The translations under genes were made by a program, and so were the position numbers. This document shows, piece by piece, positions 28,668 through 37,903 of a stretch of 64,000 nt of DNA (position 1 is its first letter; each line of letters begins with the position of its first letter). Source of the DNA: Gracilaria domingensis (lineage: Eukaryota; Rhodophyta; Florideophyceae; Gracilariales; Gracilariaceae); contig VCMS01000250.1 of the NCBI GenBank assembly GCA_022539475.1, positions 1-64,000 on the forward strand. The letters are read 5' to 3'. The notes beneath the pieces were generated by a model that was given only the letters and a program-made list of their open reading frames with translations, had not been told where the DNA came from and did no database searches.

Positions 28668-30374
28668 TGTGGACACCATTTTTGGGGGAAACAGCGCGGG
28701 TGGTGACAAACCCAAGGAGAGCGACGCAATAAATGCTCGAGAGTACCAGCCCAAAAGGGGCGACAAGTTAACGTAGCTCAGATGCCTGCAGGAGCAGACA
28801 TGATAACCCCAAGATAGTAGAAACTCTCCGCTAACAGGAAGCCGGGAGAGTAATTAAACGAGAGTGTGGTTCGGCGCTCGATGCCGAATGCCAACACAAC
28901 GACGGAATGCAGCGCCAACAGACCAACACACCAAGGCTGTCGGCGGAACAGTAGAATGGGCAGGGCTAAGGCGTTCGATCCTGTCGTCGATACCACCATG
29001 AACCTAGTAACCAGGCGAGGTGACGACAGGAAGGGAACCCGTGCAATGGGTACCACTGCCCACGTCCGTCCGGGGGAACGGGGATGTAGGTATGATCGCA
29101 ATGTGCGGACGAGCCCAATGGAGGGCAGCACAAGGCGACTGTGTAGGGAGCGGCGGGAGACCGGGCCGCCAGGAATAAGGAAATGTAGGGGGAAAGGTTG
29201 GTGGCAGGGAGGCGCAGACTGCGCTGAGGGAAGGTTGGATTGCCAAAGGAAAGAAGGTTGGTGACGACGGAAAGAGAGGAAGAAAGGTGAGAGAGGCAAG
29301 GATGGGGGGGCGGTCGTCGAGGGGGGAAGTGGTCTGCCCGAGTTAGGTTGGCTGCGAAGCCTCGAACTCGGGGGGTTTATATCTACAATTCTTGTGGTTC
29401 ATATACCCTAAGTTGTAACTTGCTCACCGTCTAGTCCTAAATACCCTAGTGCTGCTCACCATCCATAACATGTAATGATGTCAGCGCACGGCTCTTCGTT
29501 ATGTAGGTCGGTGGTTGTTCAGTGATGATATGTCGTTAGGTCCTGAACCAGTTTCGTAGGTTATATTCGTGTTCCATATAATGCCATGATGTTTGGTCCC
29601 AATCGTTCTTCCTGCCTTTAGTTATTTTGCTTACGTGCGCTTTAGATGCCTCGTAAATTAACCGCAGCATAGTGCAGCGCATCGCCAGCGTCATCACCAT
29701 CATATCAGTAGCCTCAACATCATTATCATAGTAGCAGTCACACGGCGCGCCAATCATCCAGTAGCCGCAGCCCCACTTCCAGAACCGTAACAGTCCCACA
29801 GCAGCGGTAGCAACAGTGTCCCACAGCGCTTTCCCCTATTTCCTTTCGTTCACAGTAGAAGCGTCCATTCCCGTCCGTAGCAATGCAGAGGAACAGCAGC
29901 GCGAGAGGCGCAACACCAGTACAGAGCCAGTGGTACCATCTTAAGTTTCAGGCACGGCGCAGCGCACGGCGCGCAACCTCATCGCCCTCTGCCTCAGGCG
30001 CGCCGAGGCGTGCGGCGGGCGACTTTATCGTCCTCTTCCTCAGGCGCGCCGCAGCGTGCGGCGCGCCACTTCATTGTTCTCTTTCTTCTGCGCGCCGCAG
30101 CTCGCGGCCCGCAACCTCATTATCCTTATTGGCGCGCCACAGCACGCGGTGCGCAGCTTCCTTCTCTTTGCCGCCGCGCCGAAGCGCGCGACCTCATCAT
30201 CTTCGGCGGCGCGCCGCCACGCGCGGCGCGTAGCAGTGAGCGCAGACGGGGGCGGCGACGGGCGCAGTTCAGGGGTGGAGGGTGATTTTATCTCCTGAGC
30301 AATCTCCGGAGATAAGAAAATCTTTTGGCCGTGTCCAAGGGAGTGCGGGAGACTCCCTTGGAACCGCCTCCACA
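28668..30374 (-). repeat. 3' LTR (1707 bp)
   Basis: Plus-strand termini TGTGGACACC and GCCTCCACA, i.e. TG...CA with a short inverted repeat. It carries the GC-rich hairpin array at 29960-30235. On the coding strand it follows the polypurine tract. Confidence 0.9.
29960..30235. repeat. GC-rich hairpin array in the 3' LTR
   Basis: Six imperfect palindromes such as GGCGCGCCGCAGCGTGCGGC plus GCGCC, at about 45-50-bp spacing, separated by short T/C-rich spacers. The homologous array in the 5' LTR is at 39570-39845. Confidence 0.75.
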
Positions 30375-30387
30375 CACTCCCCCACTC
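30375..30387 (-). promoter_or_regulatory. Polypurine tract
   Basis: On the coding strand GAGTGGGGGAGTG directly abuts the 3' LTR, where plus-strand DNA synthesis of LTR retrotransposons is primed. Confidence 0.75.
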
Positions 30388-30422
30388 AGCGGTCGCTACC
30401 CCTGGGCGACCAAGAATGTAAC

Positions 30423-31439
30423 CTATGAAAGTGGAATAATCGGTCCGTCCTGGGAGACTTCTTCGGTCGTATACCTGAAAGGATACAAAGGTTCTGGGTA
30501 CTCAGGATCCGGTTCAAACTCCACAGAGAAGTCTTCATGTCGTTCAATACGACGTATATACTCTTCAACTTGTTCTTCATGCGTGGCTGCGGGTGGTAGA
30601 TGTCCGTACTTCCCAATGACGTAGTGATAGAGAAAGAATATCGTCCTATCCGCGCCAAGCCTGTTCATCTGCGAATGTAATCTTCTGGCCAGTCTACCCA
30701 ACATTACGTGTGCATATTGCGTAAAGTATTGGCCGTAGATTAAGTGGATGCTCAAGCAGAGGTGAAAACAATTCCTGACAATAGAATGCTTCTCCCAGTC
30801 CTCACAATCTAGTAGGGAGAGCCAGTTCTCAAGTGTACGCCCACCGATTTCTATCTCCAAGTAGTTCACGTCCTGGTTGTAGACTTCGTAGTCAACAATT
30901 ATCGGCATTGCAATAAGAGCCGACGTTATTGGGGTGGTTTCTTCAATCTGGAGCGGGGGAGGTACGTCACCGCGATCTTGGTCATATGCCAGATCGATCT
31001 CGAAAGCCTCTCCAGCTTCAATCCGTTGCAGGAAGCTTGACACCTCCACTTCGTAAGTTCTCTGCGGGGGAAGATGTCCATAGCGAGCCACTGCAAAGTG
31101 ATAGTAGTAAAAGACAAACTGCTGACCCACAAGCGGTATAATGAAAGGGTTCACCCTTCCTGTCAATGAGACCAGCTTAGTAAGAAGACCCTCGGTTATG
31201 TAGAGTCCATGTCGTTTGAGAGTCCTAAAGTAAACATGTAATAGGTTCCATGCCACCTTCTGTAGATCGTTCGTACTCGTGCTGACAGGGGAAAGCCATT
31301 CAGAAAGTCTCCATCCAGCCACAATTATCCTCAGATAGTCAGCAGGGGGTCTGGTTGGATTTGGTCCTTCTTGTACCACGACCGGGCATGCCGCTTCGGG
31401 CTGATTATTTCTTTCATATCGTACTGTTCTCGGGATCAT
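30423..31439 (-). CDS. Third retrotransposon ORF with an internal duplication, function unknown
   Basis: The frame is open from 31565, but the ATG at 31439 lies 10 bp after the pol stop and is the likelier start (338 aa). Two ~118-residue repeats are clear: A-D-Y-L-R-I...W-L-S, with Y-Y-Y-H-F-A-V-A-R-Y-G-H-L-P-P ending in E-V-S-S-F-L-Q-R-I-E; and V-N-Y-L-E-I...W-L-S, with L-Y-H-Y-V-I-G-K-Y-G-H-L-P-P ending in V-E-E-Y-I-R-R-I-E. There is no signal peptide, membrane anchor or cysteine pattern, so it is not an envelope protein by sequence. It sits where extra ORFs of Ty3 elements lie, between pol and the 3' LTR. I know no family with this repeat. Confidence 0.6.
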   Translation of the reverse strand: MIPRTVRYERNNQPEAACPVVVQEGPNPTRPPADYLRIIVAGWRLSEWLSPVSTSTNDLQKVAWNLLHVYFRTLKRHGLYITEGLLTKLVSLTGRVNPFIIPLVGQQFVFYYYHFAVARYGHLPPQRTYEVEVSSFLQRIEAGEAFEIDLAYDQDRGDVPPPLQIEETTPITSALIAMPIIVDYEVYNQDVNYLEIEIGGRTLENWLSLLDCEDWEKHSIVRNCFHLCLSIHLIYGQYFTQYAHVMLGRLARRLHSQMNRLGADRTIFFLYHYVIGKYGHLPPAATHEEQVEEYIRRIERHEDFSVEFEPDPEYPEPLYPFRYTTEEVSQDGPIIPLS

Positions 31440-31449
31440 ATGACTTGGT

Positions 31450-34449
31450 CTAGGACGGTAAAGTCTTAAGCGTCTCGCATGAATGCCCCTTCTCGACAAT
31501 ACGTCGGTGTGAAGAAACCAATATGTACCGAGGATGATTAGCTCGAACGACGTGGCATGGTCCATAGAACCTCGATTTGAATGATGGCCATTTCACCGAA
31601 GGATTAAGGGCTTCACCACGCATTACCAGTACCTGGTCTCCAACAGCGAACCGATGTCCACGGCGCTCATCCTCTTGACGGTGAGGCTGCTGCAATACCC
31701 TTGTGGCCCTCCCAAGAGTGGAGGCTTGTAGTTCCACCTCACGATGACCAAGTGACGGCGTGGCTATCAGGGAAGGAGGATCCGATGGATGCATTCGGGG
31801 CCGTACTCCATACATGAGCTGAAATGGAGAATATCCTTCGGCCATTTGTCGAGTGCGATAATCATAGAGAACCTCCGGGAGTACTTCATCCCAATCAGAG
31901 TTCTGATCGTGAATCGTTTTCGCGATCGCCCTCTTTGTCGTCCCTACCATTCTTTCTGCGCGTCCATTAGACATAGGTGCATATGCGAGCACCGGTTTGA
32001 GGGTGATATCATGACGCATTAGATAAGCTTGGACACTTGACGCGAGAAAGGAGGTAGCGTTATCGGAGACAATCGTGCGGGGGTAGCCGAAGGGTGTGAC
32101 GATCTCCCTTCTAATAAAGTTGACTACGTAGACTGCAGTAGATGTTCGAGTTGCCACTGCGATCGGCCATCCCGTGAGGTGCTCGACCCCAATGAGCAAG
32201 AATCGGTTTCCGTTCCTCGTCACCCTGAGGGGTCCGGCGAAATCAATTGAAAACGTGTGGAAGATATCCGTCAGCGGGGCTCGTTGGCCCGCTCGGTAAG
32301 CAAGAAAAGACCCCATGAACTGGCAGCCATCACAACTCTTAACGTAGGTTGTGACATCAGAGTGAATATTGGGCCACCAGAATCGATCGATGACGTGCCT
32401 TCTGGTCGCCCTGACATCCCAGTGTCCCACATCGTCATGAAATGTTTTCAAGAGTTTAAGCCTTTCATTGACGTTAGGAAGGAGTCGTAACCCGGACCCC
32501 ATTCTACGATACAACTGCCCATTCCATACCATAAACTTCTTAGAATTCCTTTTGATCGCCCCTCTGAGGCTCGAGTTGGGCTCATCGACCGGAAGGTCGC
32601 TCAGATATCGACCAATATTTGCATAATAAGGTTCGAGGCCTGAGAAAGCTTCACATGTAGGGGAAGAAACAGTAGTCGCCACCTCTGGAGCATGATGCCC
32701 CCTTACCGTGGAGTAGCGAGAAAGATAATCAGCAGCGCAATTCTTATCCCCTGAGCGGTACACAACCTCGAACTCGTATTCAGCTAGGAAATCGAGCCAC
32801 CTGGCCAATCGCCCATGTACATCCTTCTTCTGAAACGCATACTTCAGCGCCTGATGGTCTGTAATCAATTGAAATGGCTTTGATCGAAGAAGGTATAGTC
32901 GAAATTTCTTGAACGCGAAAATGACAGCAAGCGCCTCCTGCTCACAGACCTCGTAGTTCCTTTCAGCTGCAGTCGTAGTCCGGCTGGCATACTGAATTGG
33001 GTGAAACATGCCATCAGATTTCTTCTGAGCGAGAACGGCGCCCAACGCAAATGAAGAAGCATCGGTTTCGACCCGAAACGGATTGTCGAAGTCGGGAAAG
33101 GCCAACACTGGAGGACTGGTTAGCTTCTCCTTCAGGTCTTTGAAGGCTTCAACCATCTCATTGTTGAACACTAGTTTCCGATTTCCGGACGTTCCTGCAT
33201 AGAGAACTGCCGAAGTTTTGGCAAAGTGCTTGATAAACCGGCGGTAGTAGCCAGCAAGCCCAAGAAAGCTCCTCAGTTCATTGGTTGTCTTAGGGATCGG
33301 AGCCGCCTTGATGGCCTCTATTTTCTTCACGTCCACTGCAACTCCGCTCTGGTCGACAACATGTCCGAGCAGTTCAATCTTGGGATGGGCAAAGTCGCAC
33401 TTAGAGATCTTCAGCTTCAACCCATGGGAGGCAATTGTCCTTAGTACTAACTTGATGTGCTCGACGTGATCCTCTAAGGTTTTTGAATAGATAACCACGT
33501 CGTCCAGATAGACCCTTACAAACGGATACTTGTTGAGGATAGAGTCCATCATTCTTTGGAATGTTGAGGGGGCGTTCATCAAGCCGAAGGGCATGACCTC
33601 AAACTGATAGGTTCCTTGACGGCAAACAAAGGTGGTCATCTCCTTACACCGAGGTGACATTCTGATCTGCCAGTACCTAGAGAAAAGGTCAAGCGTAGTG
33701 AAAAACGAACAGCGGCCTAAGTCATCAAAGATTTGTTCAATATGAGGTAAGGGCCATCTGTCCGCTTTCATAACTCGGTTCAGAGCTCGGTAGTCTACAC
33801 AGAACCTTGGCTTGCCATCCTTTTTGGTCGCAATGACGATCGGAAAGGACCATGGCGATGTACAAGGTTTGATTATCCCAGCGTCAAGCATTTTACCGAG
33901 TTCCTTCTTGACGACTTCGTCATGTCGCGGCGGAAGCCTACGAACTCTTGAGTGTATCGGAGTCTGGGTCGTCAGTGAGAACTCATGCATGACTGGTACA
34001 TCTGCAGGTCGAAGATCATACAAAGACCAGGCGATCACCCCAAGGTCAAGTAAAACACGAAGTAGTTCCTGTTGCTCCCCGCTGGGCAAGTGTGAAAGCC
34101 TTTTGAGGATGACTTCTTCGTGACTCGTGTCAGGAGGGTAATCTCTTCGATCCAGTATACGACCCTTGCCATCAAACGCGACAGGATCTAACAGGGAGTA
34201 TTCGATCCCAGGAGCGGGACACGCAACCTTCGGCTCACTATCACGTAAAGTAGAGTGTCCTTCACCAGAGCCAGTTGTACGCGGCTCTGTTTGCGAGGGG
34301 TCGGGTTGATCTTCCAACTCTCTAACAGGTGGTGGGGGGACCTGCGTCGAGAACTCTTCTTGAGGAAGCTCTTCTTCGAAAGCAATCACGTAACGGCCGT
34401 CGTCATCCTCCTCTAGTAGCCCGATACGACCAAAAGGCATGTTGTGCAC
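31450..34449 (-). CDS. Pol: reverse transcriptase, RNase H and integrase
   Basis: A 999-codon frame. The RT part has F-C-V-D-Y-R-A-L-N, F-F-T-T-L-D-L, Q-F-E-V-M-P-F-G-L and the catalytic Y-L-D-D near residue 312. RNase H follows with E-T-D-A-S, Y-E-V-C-E-Q-E-A and L-I-T-D-H-Q-A-L. The integrase has the zinc-binding H-x4-H...C-x2-C block, then the D,D-35-E core: S-I-D-F-A-G-P-L, I-V-S-D-N-A-T-S-F and N-G-R-A-E-R-M-V. It ends with a beta-barrel tail (V-G-D-Q-V-L-V) and no chromodomain. All key acidic residues are present. The frame is open upstream of the ATG to a TGA near 34528; expression probably depends on frameshifting from the upstream acidic ORF, not on this ATG. Confidence 0.95.
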   Translation of the reverse strand: MHNMPFGRIGLLEEDDDGRYVIAFEEELPQEEFSTQVPPPPVRELEDQPDPSQTEPRTTGSGEGHSTLRDSEPKVACPAPGIEYSLLDPVAFDGKGRILDRRDYPPDTSHEEVILKRLSHLPSGEQQELLRVLLDLGVIAWSLYDLRPADVPVMHEFSLTTQTPIHSRVRRLPPRHDEVVKKELGKMLDAGIIKPCTSPWSFPIVIATKKDGKPRFCVDYRALNRVMKADRWPLPHIEQIFDDLGRCSFFTTLDLFSRYWQIRMSPRCKEMTTFVCRQGTYQFEVMPFGLMNAPSTFQRMMDSILNKYPFVRVYLDDVVIYSKTLEDHVEHIKLVLRTIASHGLKLKISKCDFAHPKIELLGHVVDQSGVAVDVKKIEAIKAAPIPKTTNELRSFLGLAGYYRRFIKHFAKTSAVLYAGTSGNRKLVFNNEMVEAFKDLKEKLTSPPVLAFPDFDNPFRVETDASSFALGAVLAQKKSDGMFHPIQYASRTTTAAERNYEVCEQEALAVIFAFKKFRLYLLRSKPFQLITDHQALKYAFQKKDVHGRLARWLDFLAEYEFEVVYRSGDKNCAADYLSRYSTVRGHHAPEVATTVSSPTCEAFSGLEPYYANIGRYLSDLPVDEPNSSLRGAIKRNSKKFMVWNGQLYRRMGSGLRLLPNVNERLKLLKTFHDDVGHWDVRATRRHVIDRFWWPNIHSDVTTYVKSCDGCQFMGSFLAYRAGQRAPLTDIFHTFSIDFAGPLRVTRNGNRFLLIGVEHLTGWPIAVATRTSTAVYVVNFIRREIVTPFGYPRTIVSDNATSFLASSVQAYLMRHDITLKPVLAYAPMSNGRAERMVGTTKRAIAKTIHDQNSDWDEVLPEVLYDYRTRQMAEGYSPFQLMYGVRPRMHPSDPPSLIATPSLGHREVELQASTLGRATRVLQQPHRQEDERRGHRFAVGDQVLVMRGEALNPSVKWPSFKSRFYGPCHVVRANHPRYILVSSHRRIVEKGHSCETLKTLPS

Positions 34450-35063
34450 GCCGAGGTGAGGGGGGTGCGCTGGAGTGGGTACCGAATCTGGACACGAACC
34501 AAAAGAAAGTCGCTGATAAGTTCCCCTTCTTCAGGTGGTAGCAAAGTGACCTCGTCCGTAATCGGGATGGTGAGGACAGGGTCGCGGTAGAGAGGGGTAC
34601 CAGACAGCTCGACTTCTTCTGGTGAGGAACCATCTTCATCTTCTTCATGATTATCTTCATTTCCATTATTCAACACTTCCTCTTCTATTTCTACACAATC
34701 TTCATCTTCTTCGTCGTCCCTTCCAGAGTTCCTCTCTTCATTTTCTCCATCATCGCCAGATGACAAAAGGGGAGGGTCAGGTGGTTGAAGGCTAGTGTCT
34801 GTCATGGAACTCTGAAAAGACGAGGGATTCGCGGCGTGATAAACCGAGTCGTGCTGATCGTCATTCAGCTCAGCTAGACCGCCCAGCTGGTTATCGGCCT
34901 CATCGTTGCTGTGGTCAAGACTTATAACCATGACATGGTCTTCATAAGCTTCTCTTTGCGATGGAACCGCAAAGGGTTCTTCATCAGCGGGTGTGGGTAT
35001 AGGCCAGCCTACTCCGAAACGAACTACTGGTTCGGAGCCGTTATTCAGCTCCAGGACACCCAT
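34413..35063 (-). CDS. Acidic linker ORF between protease and RT
   Basis: 216 codons, about 30% D/E, with long acidic runs. The end (V-T-L-L-P-P-E-E...S-D-F-L-L-V-R-V-Q-I-R-Y-P) repeats the end of the protease ORF (V-V-L-L-R-A-E-D...P-D-Y-L-I-F-R-V-Y-R-R-Y-P), so an acidic module has been duplicated. It overlaps the protease ORF by 23 bp and pol by 37 bp, in a different frame from both. Confidence 0.5.
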   Translation of the reverse strand: MGVLELNNGSEPVVRFGVGWPIPTPADEEPFAVPSQREAYEDHVMVISLDHSNDEADNQLGGLAELNDDQHDSVYHAANPSSFQSSMTDTSLQPPDPPLLSSGDDGENEERNSGRDDEEDEDCVEIEEEVLNNGNEDNHEEDEDGSSPEEVELSGTPLYRDPVLTIPITDEVTLLPPEEGELISDFLLVRVQIRYPLQRTPLTSACTTCLLVVSGY

Positions 35064-36468
35064 TTCTCCGTACGGAAGTTCCAGAGATGTGTGGATGAAG
35101 CTGTTCTCTATCCGGTGGCTGAGGATAACGACGGTAGACTCGAAAGATAAGATAATCAGGCTGTCGTCTCACATCTTCGGCTCGTAGAAGAACAACGTCA
35201 TCCCTGACTGGGACAACGAGATCGCGTTCATGCCCTCCATTCGATGGAGAACCTTCGGAATCGTCGTCGTCTGCATTTTCCTCCGATTCTTCGGCGTTCT
35301 CAAATTCTCTATTTGCTTCCCCAGGGGCGTGAGGAGTAGTAATAGCAGGTTCCGCTTCAACATCAGTCACATTTAATTGTCTCATACCTTCCGCCAAATC
35401 CTGAGGATCAGCAGGGTAGGATCTTTCCTGACCGAGACTCGTAGCACCAATATTCTCCAGTTCGTTCGCGGATTCCTCTTCGAGTGGTTGTAAGGAGTCT
35501 TGTTCTTCATTCATAGTATTTAAAGCATATACCGACGCGTCAACTTTGCCCTTCGAGAGAGCGATCGCGTATCCTTCGTCGTCGCTCTCCGAACTCTCAG
35601 AGAAGAACGACTCTGAAGCGGAAGTGAAATCCTCACTGTCGGTGTGTTCATCCTCTTCGTCGAACACTACACCAGGGCGATGGTAATCGAGAGGCAAAAT
35701 AACAGATGCGCCGTCGAATTGCATAGAAACTTGCTGAGTACCCAGGTCCAAGCAGGCTTGGAGTGACTCAAGAGCAGGGCAGCCCACAATCACATTGAAG
35801 GGAGGCTTCTCAACGACCAGGAAATCCAACGGGACACGGAGAGAACCAAACTCGAGGGGAACATCGTGCAGGCTTCCGCGAACTAAGGATTTGGTTCCAT
35901 CGGCAACGACAATCCTCCTACTCGACGGTTTCATCTCCAACGATAACCGGTTGCATAACGCAATAGACATAAGATTAGGGATAGCACCGGAGTCCAGCAA
36001 CGCCTGGGAACTAGTGCCATAGACAGTAACATTCACCACTCTGAGAGTCTGAGGGAGTGAATGAGTATGAGCGTAACTGACACGCCTTGACGAAAGACCT
36101 CCGGAAAGAATGCGCCGAATGTCTTTCTTGGCCTCGTCCGCATCGCCGCGGACCAATTGACCGAAAGTGATGCCGGAAGGGGCTCTCGCCAATTCTTCGT
36201 AAATGTTATATTTCCCAACGTGTTCCTGGATCTTCACTCTCCGGGACTTCTCTTTAGACTTCGTCCCAGTGCCCTTCCTGGTCCTTGTCGACTTCTTGGG
36301 AGGGGTTTTGGCTTGCTGAGAGGCAGTCCTGGTAGTATGGGAGTCGGGAAACATTACAGGGGAAAACCCTTGAGAGAGGGCCATTTCGCGGTTGCTTGGG
36401 CAGAGGCTCCCCTTCCGCGTCTCTTTTTGCGGTAGTAACGGGATCTTCATCATCTGACGGGTCAGCAA
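35041..36468 (-). CDS. Retroviral-type aspartic protease
   Basis: The protease core reads A-L-L-D-S-G-A-I-P-N-L-M-S, the D-S-G catalytic loop of retropepsins, followed by V-V-A-D-G-T and F-N-V-I-V-G-C-P-A-L, the flap and the hydrophobic-hydrophobic-G strand. The N-terminal third is basic linker; the C-terminal third is acidic and serine-rich. The frame is +1 relative to gag and overlaps it by 215 bp, so a +1 ribosomal frameshift, as in yeast Ty3, would join the two (inference). Confidence 0.8.
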   Translation of the reverse strand: MLTRQMMKIPLLPQKETRKGSLCPSNREMALSQGFSPVMFPDSHTTRTASQQAKTPPKKSTRTRKGTGTKSKEKSRRVKIQEHVGKYNIYEELARAPSGITFGQLVRGDADEAKKDIRRILSGGLSSRRVSYAHTHSLPQTLRVVNVTVYGTSSQALLDSGAIPNLMSIALCNRLSLEMKPSSRRIVVADGTKSLVRGSLHDVPLEFGSLRVPLDFLVVEKPPFNVIVGCPALESLQACLDLGTQQVSMQFDGASVILPLDYHRPGVVFDEEDEHTDSEDFTSASESFFSESSESDDEGYAIALSKGKVDASVYALNTMNEEQDSLQPLEEESANELENIGATSLGQERSYPADPQDLAEGMRQLNVTDVEAEPAITTPHAPGEANREFENAEESEENADDDDSEGSPSNGGHERDLVVPVRDDVVLLRAEDVRRQPDYLIFRVYRRYPQPPDREQLHPHISGTSVRRNGCPGAE

Positions 36469-37429
36469 TCACAACTGAGACTTGGTTCCCATCTGTGTTC
36501 TGGGAACCTCGTTTCTCACTCAGGAACTTCTCTTTCTCTGGTTCGGACTTCACATCTTCAAATGCAACTTTTCGGACAACATCGGTGTTATTCTTTCTCC
36601 AGCACGTTGCTGTAGAGTGAGCTAACTTGCCACAATTACCACATCGTGTGCCTCGATGTGGATTAAGCTCACAACGTGCCGCAAAGTGACCGGTTTGGCT
36701 GCAATACGAACAAACTTTTTCCGTATCCTGACGTCCGGTGGCAGTCGCAGCACTCTGAGTCTTCTTCACTAGGAGGTGCAACTGTGCCATCTGGTCGGCC
36801 AACTGATCCACTTTCGACTCCAGCGGACTTGTACGAGCAGGTTCCTTAGAACGTTGAAGAATATGCTTCGCCGGAGGGAAAGCGTTGAGGGTACCATACG
36901 ACCCGAGAGCTTTCTTTCCGCCAACAAAGTCCTTAACGAGGGCCTTCAAGGATTCATAGTCATCTGCTCCACGGAATATGACAAACTGCGCAAGATCTGC
37001 AAACTCCATGACAGCTTTTCGTAGTAACCCGAGCTTAGCTTTCGAGTTAAAACCTGCCTGATCGAAGAAAGAGTCCATCTTCTTCAAGGACCCCAGCAGA
37101 TCGACGTAATCTAAACGTGCCGAAACTGCCCGGCGAATCCTCTCCGCCGGTTCCTCGATTGCACCGAAACGTTCGATCAAAGCAAGCTTCACATTCTGAT
37201 AGTCCTTTGCTTCAATCGAAAGAGAGCCGTCAACAGCATAGTTGTCATAGTAGAAGTCAACCGTATAGCCGAGCAACTTCATAGCCCGAACACTATCCTC
37301 TTCGTTGGGGGTAGCGACATTCTCAAAGTAAAACAGAAACTTCCTTACGTCGACGTCAGAACCATCGAAGGAAATCACACCAGAATCAGGAGAACCAGAC
37401 CCTCCTCGAGAGTACAATGTGGACGCCAT
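36254..37429 (-). CDS. Gag (capsid and nucleocapsid)
   Basis: A 391-residue Gag starting at the ATG at 37429 (M-A-S-T-L-Y-S-R-G-G). The first 200 residues are the helical capsid region (F-L-F-Y-F-E-N, A-M-K-L-L-G-Y, L-I-E-R-F-G). Two zinc knuckles follow: C-S-Y-C-S-Q-T-G-H-F-A-A-R-C (CCHC, x2/x4/x4) and C-G-N-C-G-K-L-A-H-S-T-A-T-C. The initiator ATG lies inside the 5' LTR, 12 nt from its end, and the codons cross the LTR border. No TGG-type tRNA primer site follows the border. Confidence 0.9.
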   Translation of the reverse strand: MASTLYSRGGSGSPDSGVISFDGSDVDVRKFLFYFENVATPNEEDSVRAMKLLGYTVDFYYDNYAVDGSLSIEAKDYQNVKLALIERFGAIEEPAERIRRAVSARLDYVDLLGSLKKMDSFFDQAGFNSKAKLGLLRKAVMEFADLAQFVIFRGADDYESLKALVKDFVGGKKALGSYGTLNAFPPAKHILQRSKEPARTSPLESKVDQLADQMAQLHLLVKKTQSAATATGRQDTEKVCSYCSQTGHFAARCELNPHRGTRCGNCGKLAHSTATCWRKNNTDVVRKVAFEDVKSEPEKEKFLSEKRGSQNTDGNQVSVVIADPSDDEDPVTTAKRDAEGEPLPKQPRNGPLSRVFPCNVSRLPYYQDCLSASQNPSQEVDKDQEGHWDEV

Positions 37430-37903
37430 TTTTGGGGGAAACAGCGCGGGTGGTGACAAACCCAAGGAGAGCGACACAATAAATGCTCGAGAGTACCAGC
37501 CCAAAAGGGGCGACAAGTTAACGTAGCTCAGATGCCTGCAGGAGCAGACAAGATAACCCCAAGATAGTAGAAACTCTCCGCTAACAGGAAGCGGGGAGAG
37601 TAATTAAACGAGAGTGTAGTTCCGCGTTCGATGCCGAATGCCAACACAACGACAGAATGCAGCGCCAACAGACCAACACACCAAGGCTGTTGGCGGAACA
37701 GTAGAATGGGCAGGGCTAAGGCGTTCGATCCTGTCGTCGATACCACCATAAACCTAGTAACCAGGCGAGGTGACGACAGGAAGGGAACCCGTGCAATGGG
37801 TACCACTGCCCACGTCCGTCCGGGGGAACTAGGATGTAGGTATGATCGCAATGTGCGGACGAGCCCAATGGAGGGCAGCACAAGGCGACTGTGTAGGGAG
37901 CGG

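Noticed and set aside
28778-29299. Proline/serine-rich minus-strand ORFs repeated in all three LTR copies (also at 21663-22358 and 37528-37980).
   Set aside because: Several frames are open at once in the same LTR segment, with low-complexity translations; similarity reflects LTR homology, not a protein.
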